A stretch of 64,000 nt of DNA from Marinobacter vulgaris (GCF_003344045.1 NZ_QFWX01000002.1:405270-469269), one strand, 5' to 3'; shown: positions 35,968 through 45,056, numbered from the stretch's first letter. Notes: generated by a model from the sequence alone, not told the origin. Numbers and translations: made by a program.

Positions 35968-37417
35968 TTCTGGCCAATTTTTCATAAAGCACTGAGCGTG
36001 AGATGCCCAGTAACTTGGCGGCGCGGGTCCGGTTGCCGCGGCTCACTACCAGCGCTTCTTCAATGGCCTGGGATTCTGCATCTGCCAGGGTTTTTGCAAG
36101 GGGCCTGACTGGCTGCGAAACCAGCGAAGAAACCGGTCGAGTGCCACTGCGGGGCAAAACCTTGAAAATGGCGTCAGCGTCCAGTAAACCGCCATCCTCG
36201 CCCATGGTCATCGCCCGTTCCAGAACATTGCGCAGTTCACGAATATTGCCCGGCCAATCATAGCCACCCAATGCAGCCACACCGGCATCGGTGATCTCCC
36301 CTCTCATCTCCTGACCGTCGCATATCTCGCCCAGCAAGGCTTCGCACAGGACGCCCAGGTCCGCCAGTCTGTCCCGAAGCGGTGGTATGGGTATCTCCAG
36401 CACGTTCAGCCGATAGTACAGGTCCGAGCGGAACTCCCCGGTGGCAATCATGGTTTCCAGATTGCGGCTGGTGGCGGCAACAACTCGCACATCCACCGTC
36501 GCGATCTTGTTTGAGCCCAGGGGTTCGATTTCCCCCTCCTGCAGCGCTCGCAGCAGTTTTGCCTGCAGCGGCAGCGGCATGTCCCCGACTTCGTCAAGGA
36601 AGAGGGTTCCGCCATCGGCCAGCTGGAATTTGCCTTCACGGGTGCGGCGGTCAGCCCCGGTATAAGCGCCTGGCGCAACGCCAAAAAACTCGGCTTCCAG
36701 CAGGTTGTCCGGGATGGCGGCAACGTTCACCCCCACAAACGGCTTCTCTGCGCGCGTTGATACGGCATGGATCGCCTGCGCCAGCACTTCCTTACCCGTG
36801 CCGGTCTCACCCAGTAACAACACGGGCATGTCACGGCCGGCCGCAAGCCGGGCCCGTCGCTTGACCTCCAGCGCTGCCGGGCTGGCGCCGACAAAATCGG
36901 CAAGGTTGTAGCGGGTTCCCCGCGTCTTTTTGGCCAATGCCTTGCGGGCTGCCGCCAGATCCTGGTGCAGGCGCCGGTACTTGGCCACCAGCGGGGTCAG
37001 CGGTTGCAGGTCATCGTAGAGAACAAACGCCACAGCACCCATTATGTGACCATCGTCGTCATAGAAGGGTAACCGGGTCACCACCAGCTGCTGGTTATTG
37101 TGCTCCATGATATCGAGTAACAGCGGTTTGCCCGTTTCCACCACCTCCGGCATACGGGTCTGGGGGATTACCTGACGGACCAGCTTACCAATGACGGACT
37201 TGGGGTCTCCCAGGCCAAGCAGGTGAGAGTAACTGCTGTTGATCCAGGTAATGCGGGTTTCCCGATCCACCGCAATTGCACCGGCGCTGGCCTCCTCAAA
37301 CATGGGAAACACGGCTTCGATCAGGTCCCTGGTCAGGCCATTCCTGTTGGTCTCACTAAACAGCTCGGTCATGTACCCTGTACCACCGGGTTGGATGTTA
37401 AACATGGCAATATCCAT
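35960..37417 (-). CDS. Sigma-54-dependent enhancer-binding regulator, HbcR-like
   Basis: The 485-residue protein has an N-terminal PAS domain (about 38-140, AGAIAVDRETRITWINSSYSHLLGLG) and an AAA+ domain with Walker A LLGETGTGKEVLAQAIH. The sigma-54-contact loop reads GAYTGA instead of the usual GAFTGA, followed by Walker B GGTLFLDEVGDMPL, and the Fis-type HTH ends GNRTRAAKLLGISRSVLYEKLARM. In Pseudomonas aeruginosa a similar protein (PA2005, HbcR) with RpoN controls 3-hydroxybutyrate use. Its place beside dctP-bdhA and the -24/-12 promoter fit the same role. An alternative start is ATG 37372. Confidence 0.9.
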   Translation of the reverse strand: MDIAMFNIQPGGTGYMTELFSETNRNGLTRDLIEAVFPMFEEASAGAIAVDRETRITWINSSYSHLLGLGDPKSVIGKLVRQVIPQTRMPEVVETGKPLLLDIMEHNNQQLVVTRLPFYDDDGHIMGAVAFVLYDDLQPLTPLVAKYRRLHQDLAAARKALAKKTRGTRYNLADFVGASPAALEVKRRARLAAGRDMPVLLLGETGTGKEVLAQAIHAVSTRAEKPFVGVNVAAIPDNLLEAEFFGVAPGAYTGADRRTREGKFQLADGGTLFLDEVGDMPLPLQAKLLRALQEGEIEPLGSNKIATVDVRVVAATSRNLETMIATGEFRSDLYYRLNVLEIPIPPLRDRLADLGVLCEALLGEICDGQEMRGEITDAGVAALGGYDWPGNIRELRNVLERAMTMGEDGGLLDADAIFKVLPRSGTRPVSSLVSQPVRPLAKTLADAESQAIEEALVVSRGNRTRAAKLLGISRSVLYEKLARMS

Positions 37418-37838
37418 GGCGCCCGGCGAACCGGGGGCAGTGACGAAGTATATGGTTCCCCCGGAAAGGGGGCAAATAATGCCGACCGGGAGCTAAACCG
37501 GCCCGCCCGTTGACGGCTCAGTCCGGAATCCGCACCTGATCCTCAATAAACACGATCCGGTCAATGCGCATCCTGTGCCAAAATGACAAGGCATTGATAA
37601 TACGCTTAATTTTAAGGCACCACGGAAATCGGAAAGACTGGGGTCCGGATAACCAGACAATAAATGGCCTGCAGAAGAGGGGTAGGGAGCACGACGGGCT
37701 GGGTAATGGCGATGTTTCAGCTATCTGTATTGCTATCCGGACACCGTCTGACTTTCCGGACATATACTTGCCGTTGGCATCCGCTGATGTGCCCTGGTCG
37801 TAATAACATGGCAAAACATTCAATCTGACGGAGAACCG
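37418..37838. other. 421-nt divergent intergenic region
   Basis: No gene is supported here. It contains a possible second sigma-54 promoter on the minus strand (TTGGCACAGGATGCGCA, 37565-37581) facing the regulator gene. It also has TCCGGACA boxes at 37736-37743 and 37755-37762 that match CCCGGACA near the dctP promoter, and an AT-rich stretch around 37590-37618. A 17-codon minus-strand ORF (MRIDRIVFIEDQVRIPD) ends at 37518 but has no clear ribosome site. Confidence 0.4.
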
Positions 37839-38768
37839 ATGAGCCCCCCACGTTTGCTGGCCCCGATTGTCGTAGCGCTCCTGCTGGCCGCCTGCGCGTC
37901 TCACCAGAACGCACCGGAGCAGGCCGTATCAGCGCCCGAAACCAGCTTCAGTACCCGGACCGCCATCACCTTCACGCCGGACGGCTGGCCCCAGGCCCTG
38001 CAGGCGGATCTTTACCTGCCCGGAAGCCACACGCCCTTGCCGGCTGTGTTGCTGGTGCATGGCGGTGGCTGGGAAAGGCGCTCCCGGGAAGATATGACGT
38101 GGATTGCCGAGCACCTTGCAGCCCGCGGTTTTGCAGTGATGAACATCGACTACCGGTTTGCACCGGAGCATACCTTCCCGGCGCAGCTGTATGATCTGCA
38201 GGTGGCCATGAACTGGCTTCACAACCATGCCGACGCCTACGACCTGGACCCGAATGCCATCAGTGCGTTCGGGTTCTCCTCCGGCGCCCACCTGGCCAGC
38301 CTGATGGCCCTGGTCGCAGAATCCCGGCACCCGTTAAACCAGCCCCACGGTGGGAAGCATGCCCGCCCCGTGGCGGTTGTCGCCGGCGGGTTGCCCAGCG
38401 ATCTCCGAGCCTTCGGTTCGGGAAAGCTGATCCGCCAGTTTCTTGATGGCGAACAGCAGGACATTCCCGGTATCTACCGGGCTGCCTCTCCGATTACCCA
38501 CGTCACCGCTGGCGCGCCGCCGTTCTTTCTGTTCCACGGCGCACAGGACATGCTGGTTCCCGTCAGCCAGGCCAGGGAGTTCCGCGCCAGCCTGACCGAT
38601 CATGGCGTGGAGAGCGAACTGTACCTGATGCATCTGCGCGGCCATATCACCAGCTTCCTCACTGCCGGTAACGCCGTTGAAAAAGCCACAGACTTTCTGG
38701 TTCGGCACAGCAGGGCCAATCAGGGGAGCGATCAGGGCGGGAATCAGCGGGTGACAGTCAGCGAGTAA
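37839..38768 (+). CDS. Alpha/beta-hydrolase lipoprotein (esterase)
   Basis: The 309-residue protein is a lipoprotein with lipobox LLAAC (Cys18). The esterase/BD-FAE type fold shows the oxyanion-hole motif LLVHGGGWERRSREDM, MNIDYRFAPEHTFPAQLYD, the nucleophile elbow GFSSGAH, the Asp region FLFHGAQDMLVPVSQA and a His in LRGHITSF. GGAG lies upstream of the ATG. It is anchored on the periplasmic side of a membrane. It is divergent from the 3-hydroxybutyrate regulator and has TCCGGACA boxes in its leader, so an ester-of-hydroxyacid substrate is possible but unproven. Confidence 0.85.
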   Translation: MSPPRLLAPIVVALLLAACASHQNAPEQAVSAPETSFSTRTAITFTPDGWPQALQADLYLPGSHTPLPAVLLVHGGGWERRSREDMTWIAEHLAARGFAVMNIDYRFAPEHTFPAQLYDLQVAMNWLHNHADAYDLDPNAISAFGFSSGAHLASLMALVAESRHPLNQPHGGKHARPVAVVAGGLPSDLRAFGSGKLIRQFLDGEQQDIPGIYRAASPITHVTAGAPPFFLFHGAQDMLVPVSQAREFRASLTDHGVESELYLMHLRGHITSFLTAGNAVEKATDFLVRHSRANQGSDQGGNQRVTVSE

Positions 38769-38771
38769 CCA

Positions 38772-39131
38772 TCAGAGTGATAGGAAAGGAGCGATGCTCA
38801 GCGCCAGAATGACCAGAATAGCGAGGCAGGCTGCAATGGTCTTGACCGGTTTCTGCCGCAACCGATACCAGATTCCGCCTGTGCGCCCCGCCGCCAGGTC
38901 CTGCTCGTAGATCTCACGCTGACGCTGCCATCGCTCGCGCTGATAATTTTCCAGCAACTCCCTGGCGCGGCGGGCCTCATCGTCATCATGAACCCAAAAA
39001 CCGCCCATACTGATGCCCCAACGGCTGGGTGGGGTTTCGTAGTAGGGCACATCGTGTGCTTCAAACAGTTCACGGATTTCGTCGGCCTCGTCATCGGGAA
39101 CATGACGGAGGTTCATGAGATGGTTGGTCAT
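38772..39131 (-). CDS. DUF6164-like small membrane protein
   Basis: The 119-residue protein has an N-terminal soluble part (HLMNLRHVPDDEADEIRELFEAHDVPYYETPPSRWGISMGGFWVHDDDEARRARELLENYQ) and a C-terminal membrane helix (TIAACLAILVILALSIAPFL). The DEADEIR...HDVPYYETPPS...GAFWV-type pattern is what I recall for DUF6164, found in many gammaproteobacteria with no known function. The soluble part resembles DUF2007-type signal-transducing folds. It is convergent with the esterase gene, 3 nt apart. Confidence 0.7.
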   Translation of the reverse strand: MTNHLMNLRHVPDDEADEIRELFEAHDVPYYETPPSRWGISMGGFWVHDDDEARRARELLENYQRERWQRQREIYEQDLAAGRTGGIWYRLRQKPVKTIAACLAILVILALSIAPFLSL

Positions 39132-39214
39132 GGTATGTCTGGCACCGAATTATGGGATACCCTTATCCTAGCATTCCGGAGAAGCTCTCACCGCCCGGAT
39201 CACCAGGATAATCA

Positions 39215-40627
39215 ATGCCAGACAGCGCCATTCGACGATTATTGGAGTTCGACAGACAGGTCCGGCGTGACAGCGACCAGTCGCCGGCGTTCCTCCACCG
39301 GCGGGACCGCCGTTTCGCCCTGGACTGCCGTGATAACAGCCTGACACCTGATCCGGATCGGTGGCTCCAGCATGTTCGCAGACTGCGCGTGCCAGTGGCC
39401 GCCGACGACCCCTTGCGCCGCTGGCGGCACCTGACCACAGGCTTTGCACTTGCGGGCCTGATCACTGGCGTACTGGCCATGCTGGGGCTGCTGTTTTACG
39501 ACGGCGGCCAGAGAATCAACCTCACTGTCATTCTGGCGTTCGTGCTGCTGCAGTGCCTGCTGGCTGCGATTACCACGGTGCAGGCCTTTGCCGGCTGGCA
39601 GCCCTGGCAGTGGCTGCTGAGGAAACTTTTCCGCGGCAGTCCTCCGGATGCGCTCCGCCCCCTGCAACCCATGCTGATGGCCCGGGCCGCCCACACCGGG
39701 GGACTGATGTTTGGCGTGGCCGGGCTGGGGACCTTACTTGTGCTGGTGGTGATACAGGATCTTGCCTTTGGCTGGAGCACCACCCTCAACACCGGCGCAG
39801 ACAGCTATTATGAACTGCTGGCGACACTGGCCACGCCCTGGCAGAACCTGTGGCCGGCAGCGTTTCCGGACAGGGAGCTGGTCAACGCCACCCGTTTTTT
39901 CCGCAACCAGACGGATGGCACCGATAATCCCGCGCTCTGGGGCCGTTGGTGGCCCTTTGTGACCATGGTGTGGATCACCTATGTCATCCTGCCCCGGGTG
40001 GTACTGCTGGCGGTGGCGGCCATCCATCCCGGCATCCGTGCGCGCCGGGAACTGGCAAGGCACCCGGGCATGATCGCCCTGCAATACCGCATGGAAACCC
40101 CGACACTGGATACCGGCAACCGCCATAATGACGCCGCAGACCAGCCAGACGTCAGCACCTCGGCGCAACTGCACCCGCTGCCCGCGGGACAGGTTCTCAT
40201 CCGCTGGGCAGGTGTCGGCGAACCGGAACTCCCTGACGCTTTGGCAGCCGGATACCGGGACCTTCTTGCTGCAGGCGGCAACGCCTCCCTGGCCCATGAC
40301 AACGGCGTCATCCAGACAGCCCGACAGGTGCTGGCCGGTGCTGCCAGCAATCCTGCTGCCCTGGTGATCACCCGCAGCTGGGAGCCACCCACCGGTGAAC
40401 TGGCGGACTTCCTGCGCGAGGCCCGCAAAGCCTGGCCGGCAACCACCCTTATTGCGCTGGTGCCCATGGCCGCAGGGCCGGACCAGCCACCACCGGACCA
40501 CCAGCTCAGCCAATGGCTGCGCTTTGCGGAAAGATCCGCAGACAGCCGCATCGTTGTCAGCACGCCGCAAATGATCTCACCGGAAACCCGGATACACCGC
40601 GCCCTGCAAGACGAGTACCGCCAATGA
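39215..40627 (+). CDS. DUF2868 membrane protein, partner of a GTPase
   Basis: The 470-residue protein has membrane helices at about residues 70-90 and 100-122, a third near 160-180, and one near 245-265 (WWPFVTMVWITYVILPRVVLLAVAAIHP). Long soluble parts lie between and after, and the tail (about 320-470) includes VLIRWAGVGEPELPDALAAGY. DUF2868 proteins are typically encoded directly before a DUF3482 GTPase, as here with a 4-nt ATGA overlap. The pair probably forms a membrane complex. Its function is unknown. Confidence 0.8.
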   Translation: MPDSAIRRLLEFDRQVRRDSDQSPAFLHRRDRRFALDCRDNSLTPDPDRWLQHVRRLRVPVAADDPLRRWRHLTTGFALAGLITGVLAMLGLLFYDGGQRINLTVILAFVLLQCLLAAITTVQAFAGWQPWQWLLRKLFRGSPPDALRPLQPMLMARAAHTGGLMFGVAGLGTLLVLVVIQDLAFGWSTTLNTGADSYYELLATLATPWQNLWPAAFPDRELVNATRFFRNQTDGTDNPALWGRWWPFVTMVWITYVILPRVVLLAVAAIHPGIRARRELARHPGMIALQYRMETPTLDTGNRHNDAADQPDVSTSAQLHPLPAGQVLIRWAGVGEPELPDALAAGYRDLLAAGGNASLAHDNGVIQTARQVLAGAASNPAALVITRSWEPPTGELADFLREARKAWPATTLIALVPMAAGPDQPPPDHQLSQWLRFAERSADSRIVVSTPQMISPETRIHRALQDEYRQ

Positions 40628-42051
40628 CCGCCCCCGTTTTTGCCGTGGTTGGCCATCCCAACAAGGGAAAATCCAGCATTGTGGCCACCCTGTCCCAGAA
40701 CGATGCCATCGCCATCGCCCTGGAACCCGGAACTACCCGTCAGCGCCAGGAATACCCGCTGACGGTGGATGGCAAGACCCTGTACACCCTGGTGGATACC
40801 CCCGGCTTCCAGCGCCCGCGCCGGGTTCTGGAATGGCTGGAAGCCCACAGTGTATCGGCTTCGGACAGGGCAGAAACAGTTCGGGCATTCGTGGTACAGC
40901 ACCGTGACGATGGCGGATTCACGGACGAGTGTGAATTGCTGACACCACTGACCGAGGGCGCAGGAATCATCTACGTGGTTGACGGCTCTGTGCCCTACAG
41001 TGCCCAGCATGAGGCCGAAATGACCATTCTGCGCTGGACGGGACGGCCGAGCCTGGCACTGATCAACAGCATTGGCGAGGATGATTACAGTGACACCTGG
41101 GTACGGGCGCTCGGCCAGTTCTTCCAGGTTGTGCGCAAATTCGATGCAGTTAGTGCTCCGTTTGAGCAACATATCAGTCTTTTACGCGCCTTTGGCCAGC
41201 TGGAGCCGGACTGGGAACAGCCACTGGAGCAGGCAACGGCCTTCCTTTTGGCCCAGCGACGGCAGCGCCTGGCCCAGGCAGCCGCTCTGATTGGCCGTAC
41301 CCTGGAAGACATGATGTCGTTCCGTGAGAAGCGCACACTGACCACACTCCAGACCAGCGAACTCTCCGACGAAGAGCTGGCCGGGCAACTGCGAACCAGC
41401 TGGTACCACCACCAGAGAAAGCGCGAACAGCACCTGCGGATCGCCATCGAAAGACTCTATGAGCACCACCGGGTGGAGCGCCAGGAAGCGGAGCTTGAGT
41501 GGCACAGCGAGCACGACCTGTTCAGCGAAGACAGTCGCAAGGCCTGGGGCGTGAACCGCCGCTACCTGGCAACCGCCGGCTTCGGGGCCGGCGCCGTAGG
41601 CGGAGCCGGGGTGGATGCACTGACCCTGGGGCACTCCTTCGGCGCTGGTGCACTGGTGGGCGGATTGATTGGCGCCGCGGGCAGCTATTTTTACGGTGAC
41701 CGGCTGACACTGCCGGTGCTCAACACCGGGGTACTGGCCAACGGGCTCCGAACCGCCACCTTCGGCCCTGTACAGGACAGCCAATTCGGCTATGTTGTAT
41801 TAGGTAGAGCAATAAATCACTGGTGGCATATCAGCCATCGCAATCACGCCGGTCGCGAACTTCTGGATCTGGCACCGGCGGACAACCACTGGCTGGAGCA
41901 CCTGGACAGGGCCAACCGCCAGGTCATCCACCGGGCCTTTGAACGTTGCCGTAAACAGCGCGCCCTGGATGACAAGACGCGGCTGGCATTGACCGCTGCC
42001 ATTGAGCAGGCCATGAGTGCCTACGACAATTGGCGGTTGAACCGAACCTGA
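40624..42051 (+). CDS. Era/YeeP-like GTPase with DUF3482 C-terminal domain
   Basis: The 475-residue protein has a G domain: G1 [17 protein letters not shown]2 Thr in [11 protein letters not shown]3 DTPGFQRPR, and a degenerate G4 around [12 protein letters not shown], where NKxD is not obvious. The C-terminal half (about 230-475) is helical, with two glycine-rich membrane-like stretches: [40 protein letters not shown]. The DUF3482 family couples a GTPase to a pore-like or membrane-inserting tail. It is translated with the DUF2868 protein through overlapping stop and start codons. Confidence 0.85.
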   Translation: MTAPVFAVVGHPNKGKSSIVATLSQNDAIAIALEPGTTRQRQEYPLTVDGKTLYTLVDTPGFQRPRRVLEWLEAHSVSASDRAETVRAFVVQHRDDGGFTDECELLTPLTEGAGIIYVVDGSVPYSAQHEAEMTILRWTGRPSLALINSIGEDDYSDTWVRALGQFFQVVRKFDAVSAPFEQHISLLRAFGQLEPDWEQPLEQATAFLLAQRRQRLAQAAALIGRTLEDMMSFREKRTLTTLQTSELSDEELAGQLRTSWYHHQRKREQHLRIAIERLYEHHRVERQEAELEWHSEHDLFSEDSRKAWGVNRRYLATAGFGAGAVGGAGVDALTLGHSFGAGALVGGLIGAAGSYFYGDRLTLPVLNTGVLANGLRTATFGPVQDSQFGYVVLGRAINHWWHISHRNHAGRELLDLAPADNHWLEHLDRANRQVIHRAFERCRKQRALDDKTRLALTAAIEQAMSAYDNWRLNRT

Positions 42052-42100
42052 CCGGGATGTGTATACTGTAGAACTGCTCCATAAACAACGAGGGATAAGT

Positions 42101-42496
42101 ATGAAGATTGTAAGAGTTGAGGACATCATCGGCACCGAGCGCGAAGTAACCGGGCCGGGCTGGACCAGCCGCCGCATGCTGCTTAAAAAGGATGGTATGG
42201 GCTTTTCGTTTCACGAGACCATTATCCCGGCAGGGGCCGAACTGAATCTCTGGTATAAAAACCATCTGGAAGCGGTTTACTGCGTCGCCGGCAACGGCAC
42301 CATTCTCGATAAGGCGACGGGGGAAACCCACGAGATTTCCGACGGTACCCTGTACGCTCTGGACAAGAACGACCCCCACACGCTCCGCGGCGGTACCGAA
42401 GACATGCGCCTGATCTGCGCCTTCAACCCACCCGTCACCGGTCGTGAAGTCCATGACAAGGACGGCGCTTACATTCTGGACACCAGCGACGTTTAA
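42101..42496 (+). CDS. ectC: Ectoine synthase EctC (orphan)
   Basis: The 131-residue cupin cyclises N-gamma-acetyl-diaminobutyrate to ectoine. All residues I recall as important are in place at the expected numbers: Trp21, Thr40, the iron ligands Tyr52, Glu57 and His93, and Tyr85. It therefore looks catalytically intact. GAGGG precedes ATG 42101. The genes for the two earlier steps (ectA, ectB) are not in the window, nor is ectD or a regulator; instead an MFS transporter gene follows after 11 nt. Orphan ectC genes are known in other bacteria. Confidence 0.92.
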   Translation: MKIVRVEDIIGTEREVTGPGWTSRRMLLKKDGMGFSFHETIIPAGAELNLWYKNHLEAVYCVAGNGTILDKATGETHEISDGTLYALDKNDPHTLRGGTEDMRLICAFNPPVTGREVHDKDGAYILDTSDV

Positions 42497-42507
42497 GCCC
42501 GGCCTCC

Positions 42508-43710
42508 GTGGCTGACGCTTCACAGGACACAACACCGCCACCGGCAGCCAAACTGCTCCCGGTGGCGGTGTTGCTTTGGCTGGCGGGTGTTTACCTTCGC
42601 ATACCGGTGCTGGTGGCACCGCCCCTGGCCCCGTTTATCAGCGATGAACTCGGGCTCTCCCAGGCGCTGACGGGGGCACTCACCACCCTGCCGATCCTGA
42701 TGCTGGCCGTCGGCTCCATGCCCGGCTCCCTGGCAATCGCACGGATGGGGCCGAGGAATACCCTGGCGCTGGCGATGGTGATCATGGTTGCAGGCTCCGC
42801 CGGTCGCGGGCTCTCCCCGGACACCGTCACCCTGATGCTGACCAGCGCCGTCATGGGCCTGGGGATTGCGATGATGCAGCCCTCCCTGCCTGCCCTGTTG
42901 CCGAGGTGGCTGGAACCGCATCACCTCGCCATCGGCTCCGCCATCTACATGAACGGCATGCTGATGGGCGAATTCATCGGCGCCGGCATCACCCTGCCGG
43001 TGCTGATGCCATTAATGGATGACAGCTGGCGAGCCACTCTGCTGGCCTGGTCCCTGCCCGGCTTACTGGTAGCCGCAGCCCTGTTCCTGCCGCGGCGGGA
43101 AATGTCACGGCCGGTACGAAAACCTTCATGGTTACCGGACTGGAAAAACCCGCTCACCCTGAGAATCGGCCTCTTACTGGGCCTGTCCGGCTCCATGTTC
43201 TTCGGCCTCAACGCCTATATGGGCAATCTTCTGGAACAGCAGGGCAACTTTGAAATGCTGGCGGATGCCCTGTTCTGGTACAACTTTGCCCAGGTGATCG
43301 CGTCCCTGATAATGTTGAAAATGGCCAGATACTGGGTGGGCCGGAAATTTCCCATTATCGTGACCGCCAGCTGTAGCATTATTGGCACAGTTGGCACACT
43401 GTTTTTTACCGGCTGGTGGGCCATCGCCAGTGCGACCTTTATGAGTCTTACAGCCGGTATTCTGCTGATTTTACTGGTGGCATTACCGCCGGTACTGGTG
43501 GAATCCCGGGAAACCGGTCGACTGTCAGCGGGCAATTTTCTGGTCGGCTACACGATGGCTTTTTCGGTTCCAATGATCGGAGGATTACTGGCTGACTGGG
43601 GCAATGACGCCCGCTACGCCATATTCTTCATCATTGCCTACTCCTTACTGGTCCTTCCGCTGACCTTTACCCTGGACCTGAGACGACAAAAGAGCGACGC
43701 CCAAGGTTGA
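42508..43710 (+). CDS. MFS transporter, CynX/NimT family
   Basis: The 400-residue protein starts at GTG 42508 and has 12 membrane helices. WLAGVYLRIPVLVAPPLAPFISDELGLSQALTGALTTLPILMLAVGSMPGSLAIARMGPRNTLALAM is the CynX/NimT-type beginning, with a motif A-like MGPRNTL. A loop of charged residues lies near 195-215 between helices 6 and 7. It follows ectC by 11 nt, so it is almost certainly in one operon. Export or import of an ectoine-related compound is a reasonable but untested guess. No dedicated terminator follows except the hairpin repeat at 43750. Confidence 0.85.
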   Translation: MADASQDTTPPPAAKLLPVAVLLWLAGVYLRIPVLVAPPLAPFISDELGLSQALTGALTTLPILMLAVGSMPGSLAIARMGPRNTLALAMVIMVAGSAGRGLSPDTVTLMLTSAVMGLGIAMMQPSLPALLPRWLEPHHLAIGSAIYMNGMLMGEFIGAGITLPVLMPLMDDSWRATLLAWSLPGLLVAAALFLPRREMSRPVRKPSWLPDWKNPLTLRIGLLLGLSGSMFFGLNAYMGNLLEQQGNFEMLADALFWYNFAQVIASLIMLKMARYWVGRKFPIIVTASCSIIGTVGTLFFTGWWAIASATFMSLTAGILLILLVALPPVLVESRETGRLSAGNFLVGYTMAFSVPMIGGLLADWGNDARYAIFFIIAYSLLVLPLTFTLDLRRQKSDAQG

Positions 43711-43749
43711 CCCTTTTTGGTGCCATTGATCTACGCTTTGCCGGGCCGC

Positions 43750-43830
43750 GGGGAGGGGGTAAGTTTTCCTTGGAAATGGAACTCGCTGCGCTCAGACACC
43801 CATTTCTGGCGGAAAACTTACCCCCTCCCC
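43750..43830 (-). repeat. Hairpin repeat element, copy A
   Basis: A perfect 20-bp inverted repeat (43750-43769 with 43811-43830, GGGGAGGGGGTAAGTTTTCC) encloses 41 nt. The enclosed part has an inner AAATGG/CCATTT stem and the family core, read on the minus strand as GGTGTCTGAGCGCAGCGAG. It lies between two convergent genes, 40 nt after the MFS stop and 18 nt before the decarboxylase stop. It may act as a terminator, but the sequence conservation is in the loop and not in the stem. Confidence 0.85.
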
Positions 43831-43847
43831 ACGTCCTTATCGCCGGC

Positions 43848-45056
43848 TTAGATATAATAATCCTTTAGCGGGGGGAAGCCGTTGAACTCTATGGCGCTGT
43901 AGGTCGTTGTGTAGGCGCCTGTAGACAGCCAGTACATCCTGTCACCAATGGCCAGGTTCAATGGCAGCGGGTACTTGTGATGCTCGTACATAATGTCTGC
44001 ACTGTCACAGGTTGGACCGGCGATCACACAGTCTTCGCCTTCACCGGATTTTTCAGTGTAAATCGGGAACTTGATGGACTCGTCCAGAGTCTCGATCAGG
44101 CCACCGAATTTACCTACATCGGTGAATACCCAGCGATGCAATGCCGTGCGCGACTTCCTTGAAATCAGTACCACTTCGCTGATCAGAACGCCCGCATTTG
44201 AAATCAGGGAACGGCCGGGCTCGATGATAATTTCAGGCAGGGTATCCCCGAAATCCTCACGCAGGAAACGGTGAATTTCCTCGGCGTAGGTTTTCAGGTC
44301 GTTGGTACGGGTGATGTAGTTGGCCGGGAAACCACCGCCCATGTTGATCATCTTCAGCTCGATGCCGTCTTCTTCCTTCAGGCGCTCGAAAATCACCTTG
44401 ACCTTGCCCAGAGCCGCATCCCAGGCGCCGATTTCCCGTTGCTGGGAACCCACGTGAAACGAAACACCGTAAGGCACCAGGCCCAGGTCGCGGGCCAGGA
44501 TCAGCAGGTCCATGGCCATGTCGGTCTGGCAGCCGAACTTGCGTGACAGGGGCCAGTCAGCCGTCAGGGTGCCTTCGGTGAGGATACGCACATACACCCT
44601 CGAACCCGGCGCCGCCTTGGCGATGTTGCGCAGGTCTGCTTCGGAGTCAGTAGCAAACAGGCGCACGCCCTTTTCATAGAACGTGCGGATGTCCCTGGCT
44701 TTCTTGATGGTGTTGCCGTAGCTGATGCGCTCACCGGTCACACCGAGGCCCATGACTTTTTCGAGTTCATACACAGAGGCAATATCAAAGCTGGCCCCCT
44801 TGTCGCGCAACATCGTCAATACCTGCGGGGCCGGGTTGGCCTTTACCGCATAGTAGACGTTGGCATAGGGAAAGCCTTCCACCAGTTCGTCGTACTGACG
44901 GTCGATGGTGGCGGTGTCGATGACTACGCAGGGCGTTTCCCTGGTATCGGCAAACGCCTTGATACGGGCAAAGGTCTCGGCGTCGTAGTAATCAGCGATG
45001 ATGGCGTTGGCAGACTCGGTCATGGATGGTGGTCCCCGGTGATTTTGCGCGATCAT
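43848..45056 (-). CDS. PLP-dependent ornithine/lysine decarboxylase (fold III)
   Basis: The 402-residue alanine-racemase-fold decarboxylase has the PLP lysine in VYYAVKANP and the glycine-rich phosphate loop INMGGGFPANY. It also has EPGRSLISNAGVLI and the catalytic Cys-Asp in IAGPTCDSADIMYE. The GVSFHVGSQQ region is typical of ornithine/diaminopimelate decarboxylases. It makes putrescine or cadaverine, and the sequence does not settle which. ATG 45056 has GAGGA 8 nt upstream; ATG 45023 (MTESANAI) is the alternative. A hairpin repeat lies 18 nt past its stop. Confidence 0.88.
   Translation of the reverse strand: MIAQNHRGPPSMTESANAIIADYYDAETFARIKAFADTRETPCVVIDTATIDRQYDELVEGFPYANVYYAVKANPAPQVLTMLRDKGASFDIASVYELEKVMGLGVTGERISYGNTIKKARDIRTFYEKGVRLFATDSEADLRNIAKAAPGSRVYVRILTEGTLTADWPLSRKFGCQTDMAMDLLILARDLGLVPYGVSFHVGSQQREIGAWDAALGKVKVIFERLKEEDGIELKMINMGGGFPANYITRTNDLKTYAEEIHRFLREDFGDTLPEIIIEPGRSLISNAGVLISEVVLISRKSRTALHRWVFTDVGKFGGLIETLDESIKFPIYTEKSGEGEDCVIAGPTCDSADIMYEHHKYPLPLNLAIGDRMYWLSTGAYTTTYSAIEFNGFPPLKDYYI

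Noticed and set aside
37518..37571. 17-codon ORF MRIDRIVFIEDQVRIPD on the minus strand
   Set aside because: It has a protein-like composition but no ribosome site, and its start overlaps a possible -12 element. Too short to support.
43750..43830. Copy A as a plain rho-independent terminator
   Set aside because: Position would suit one, but there is no T-run, the loop is 41 nt, and the loop rather than the stem is conserved with three other copies in other contexts.
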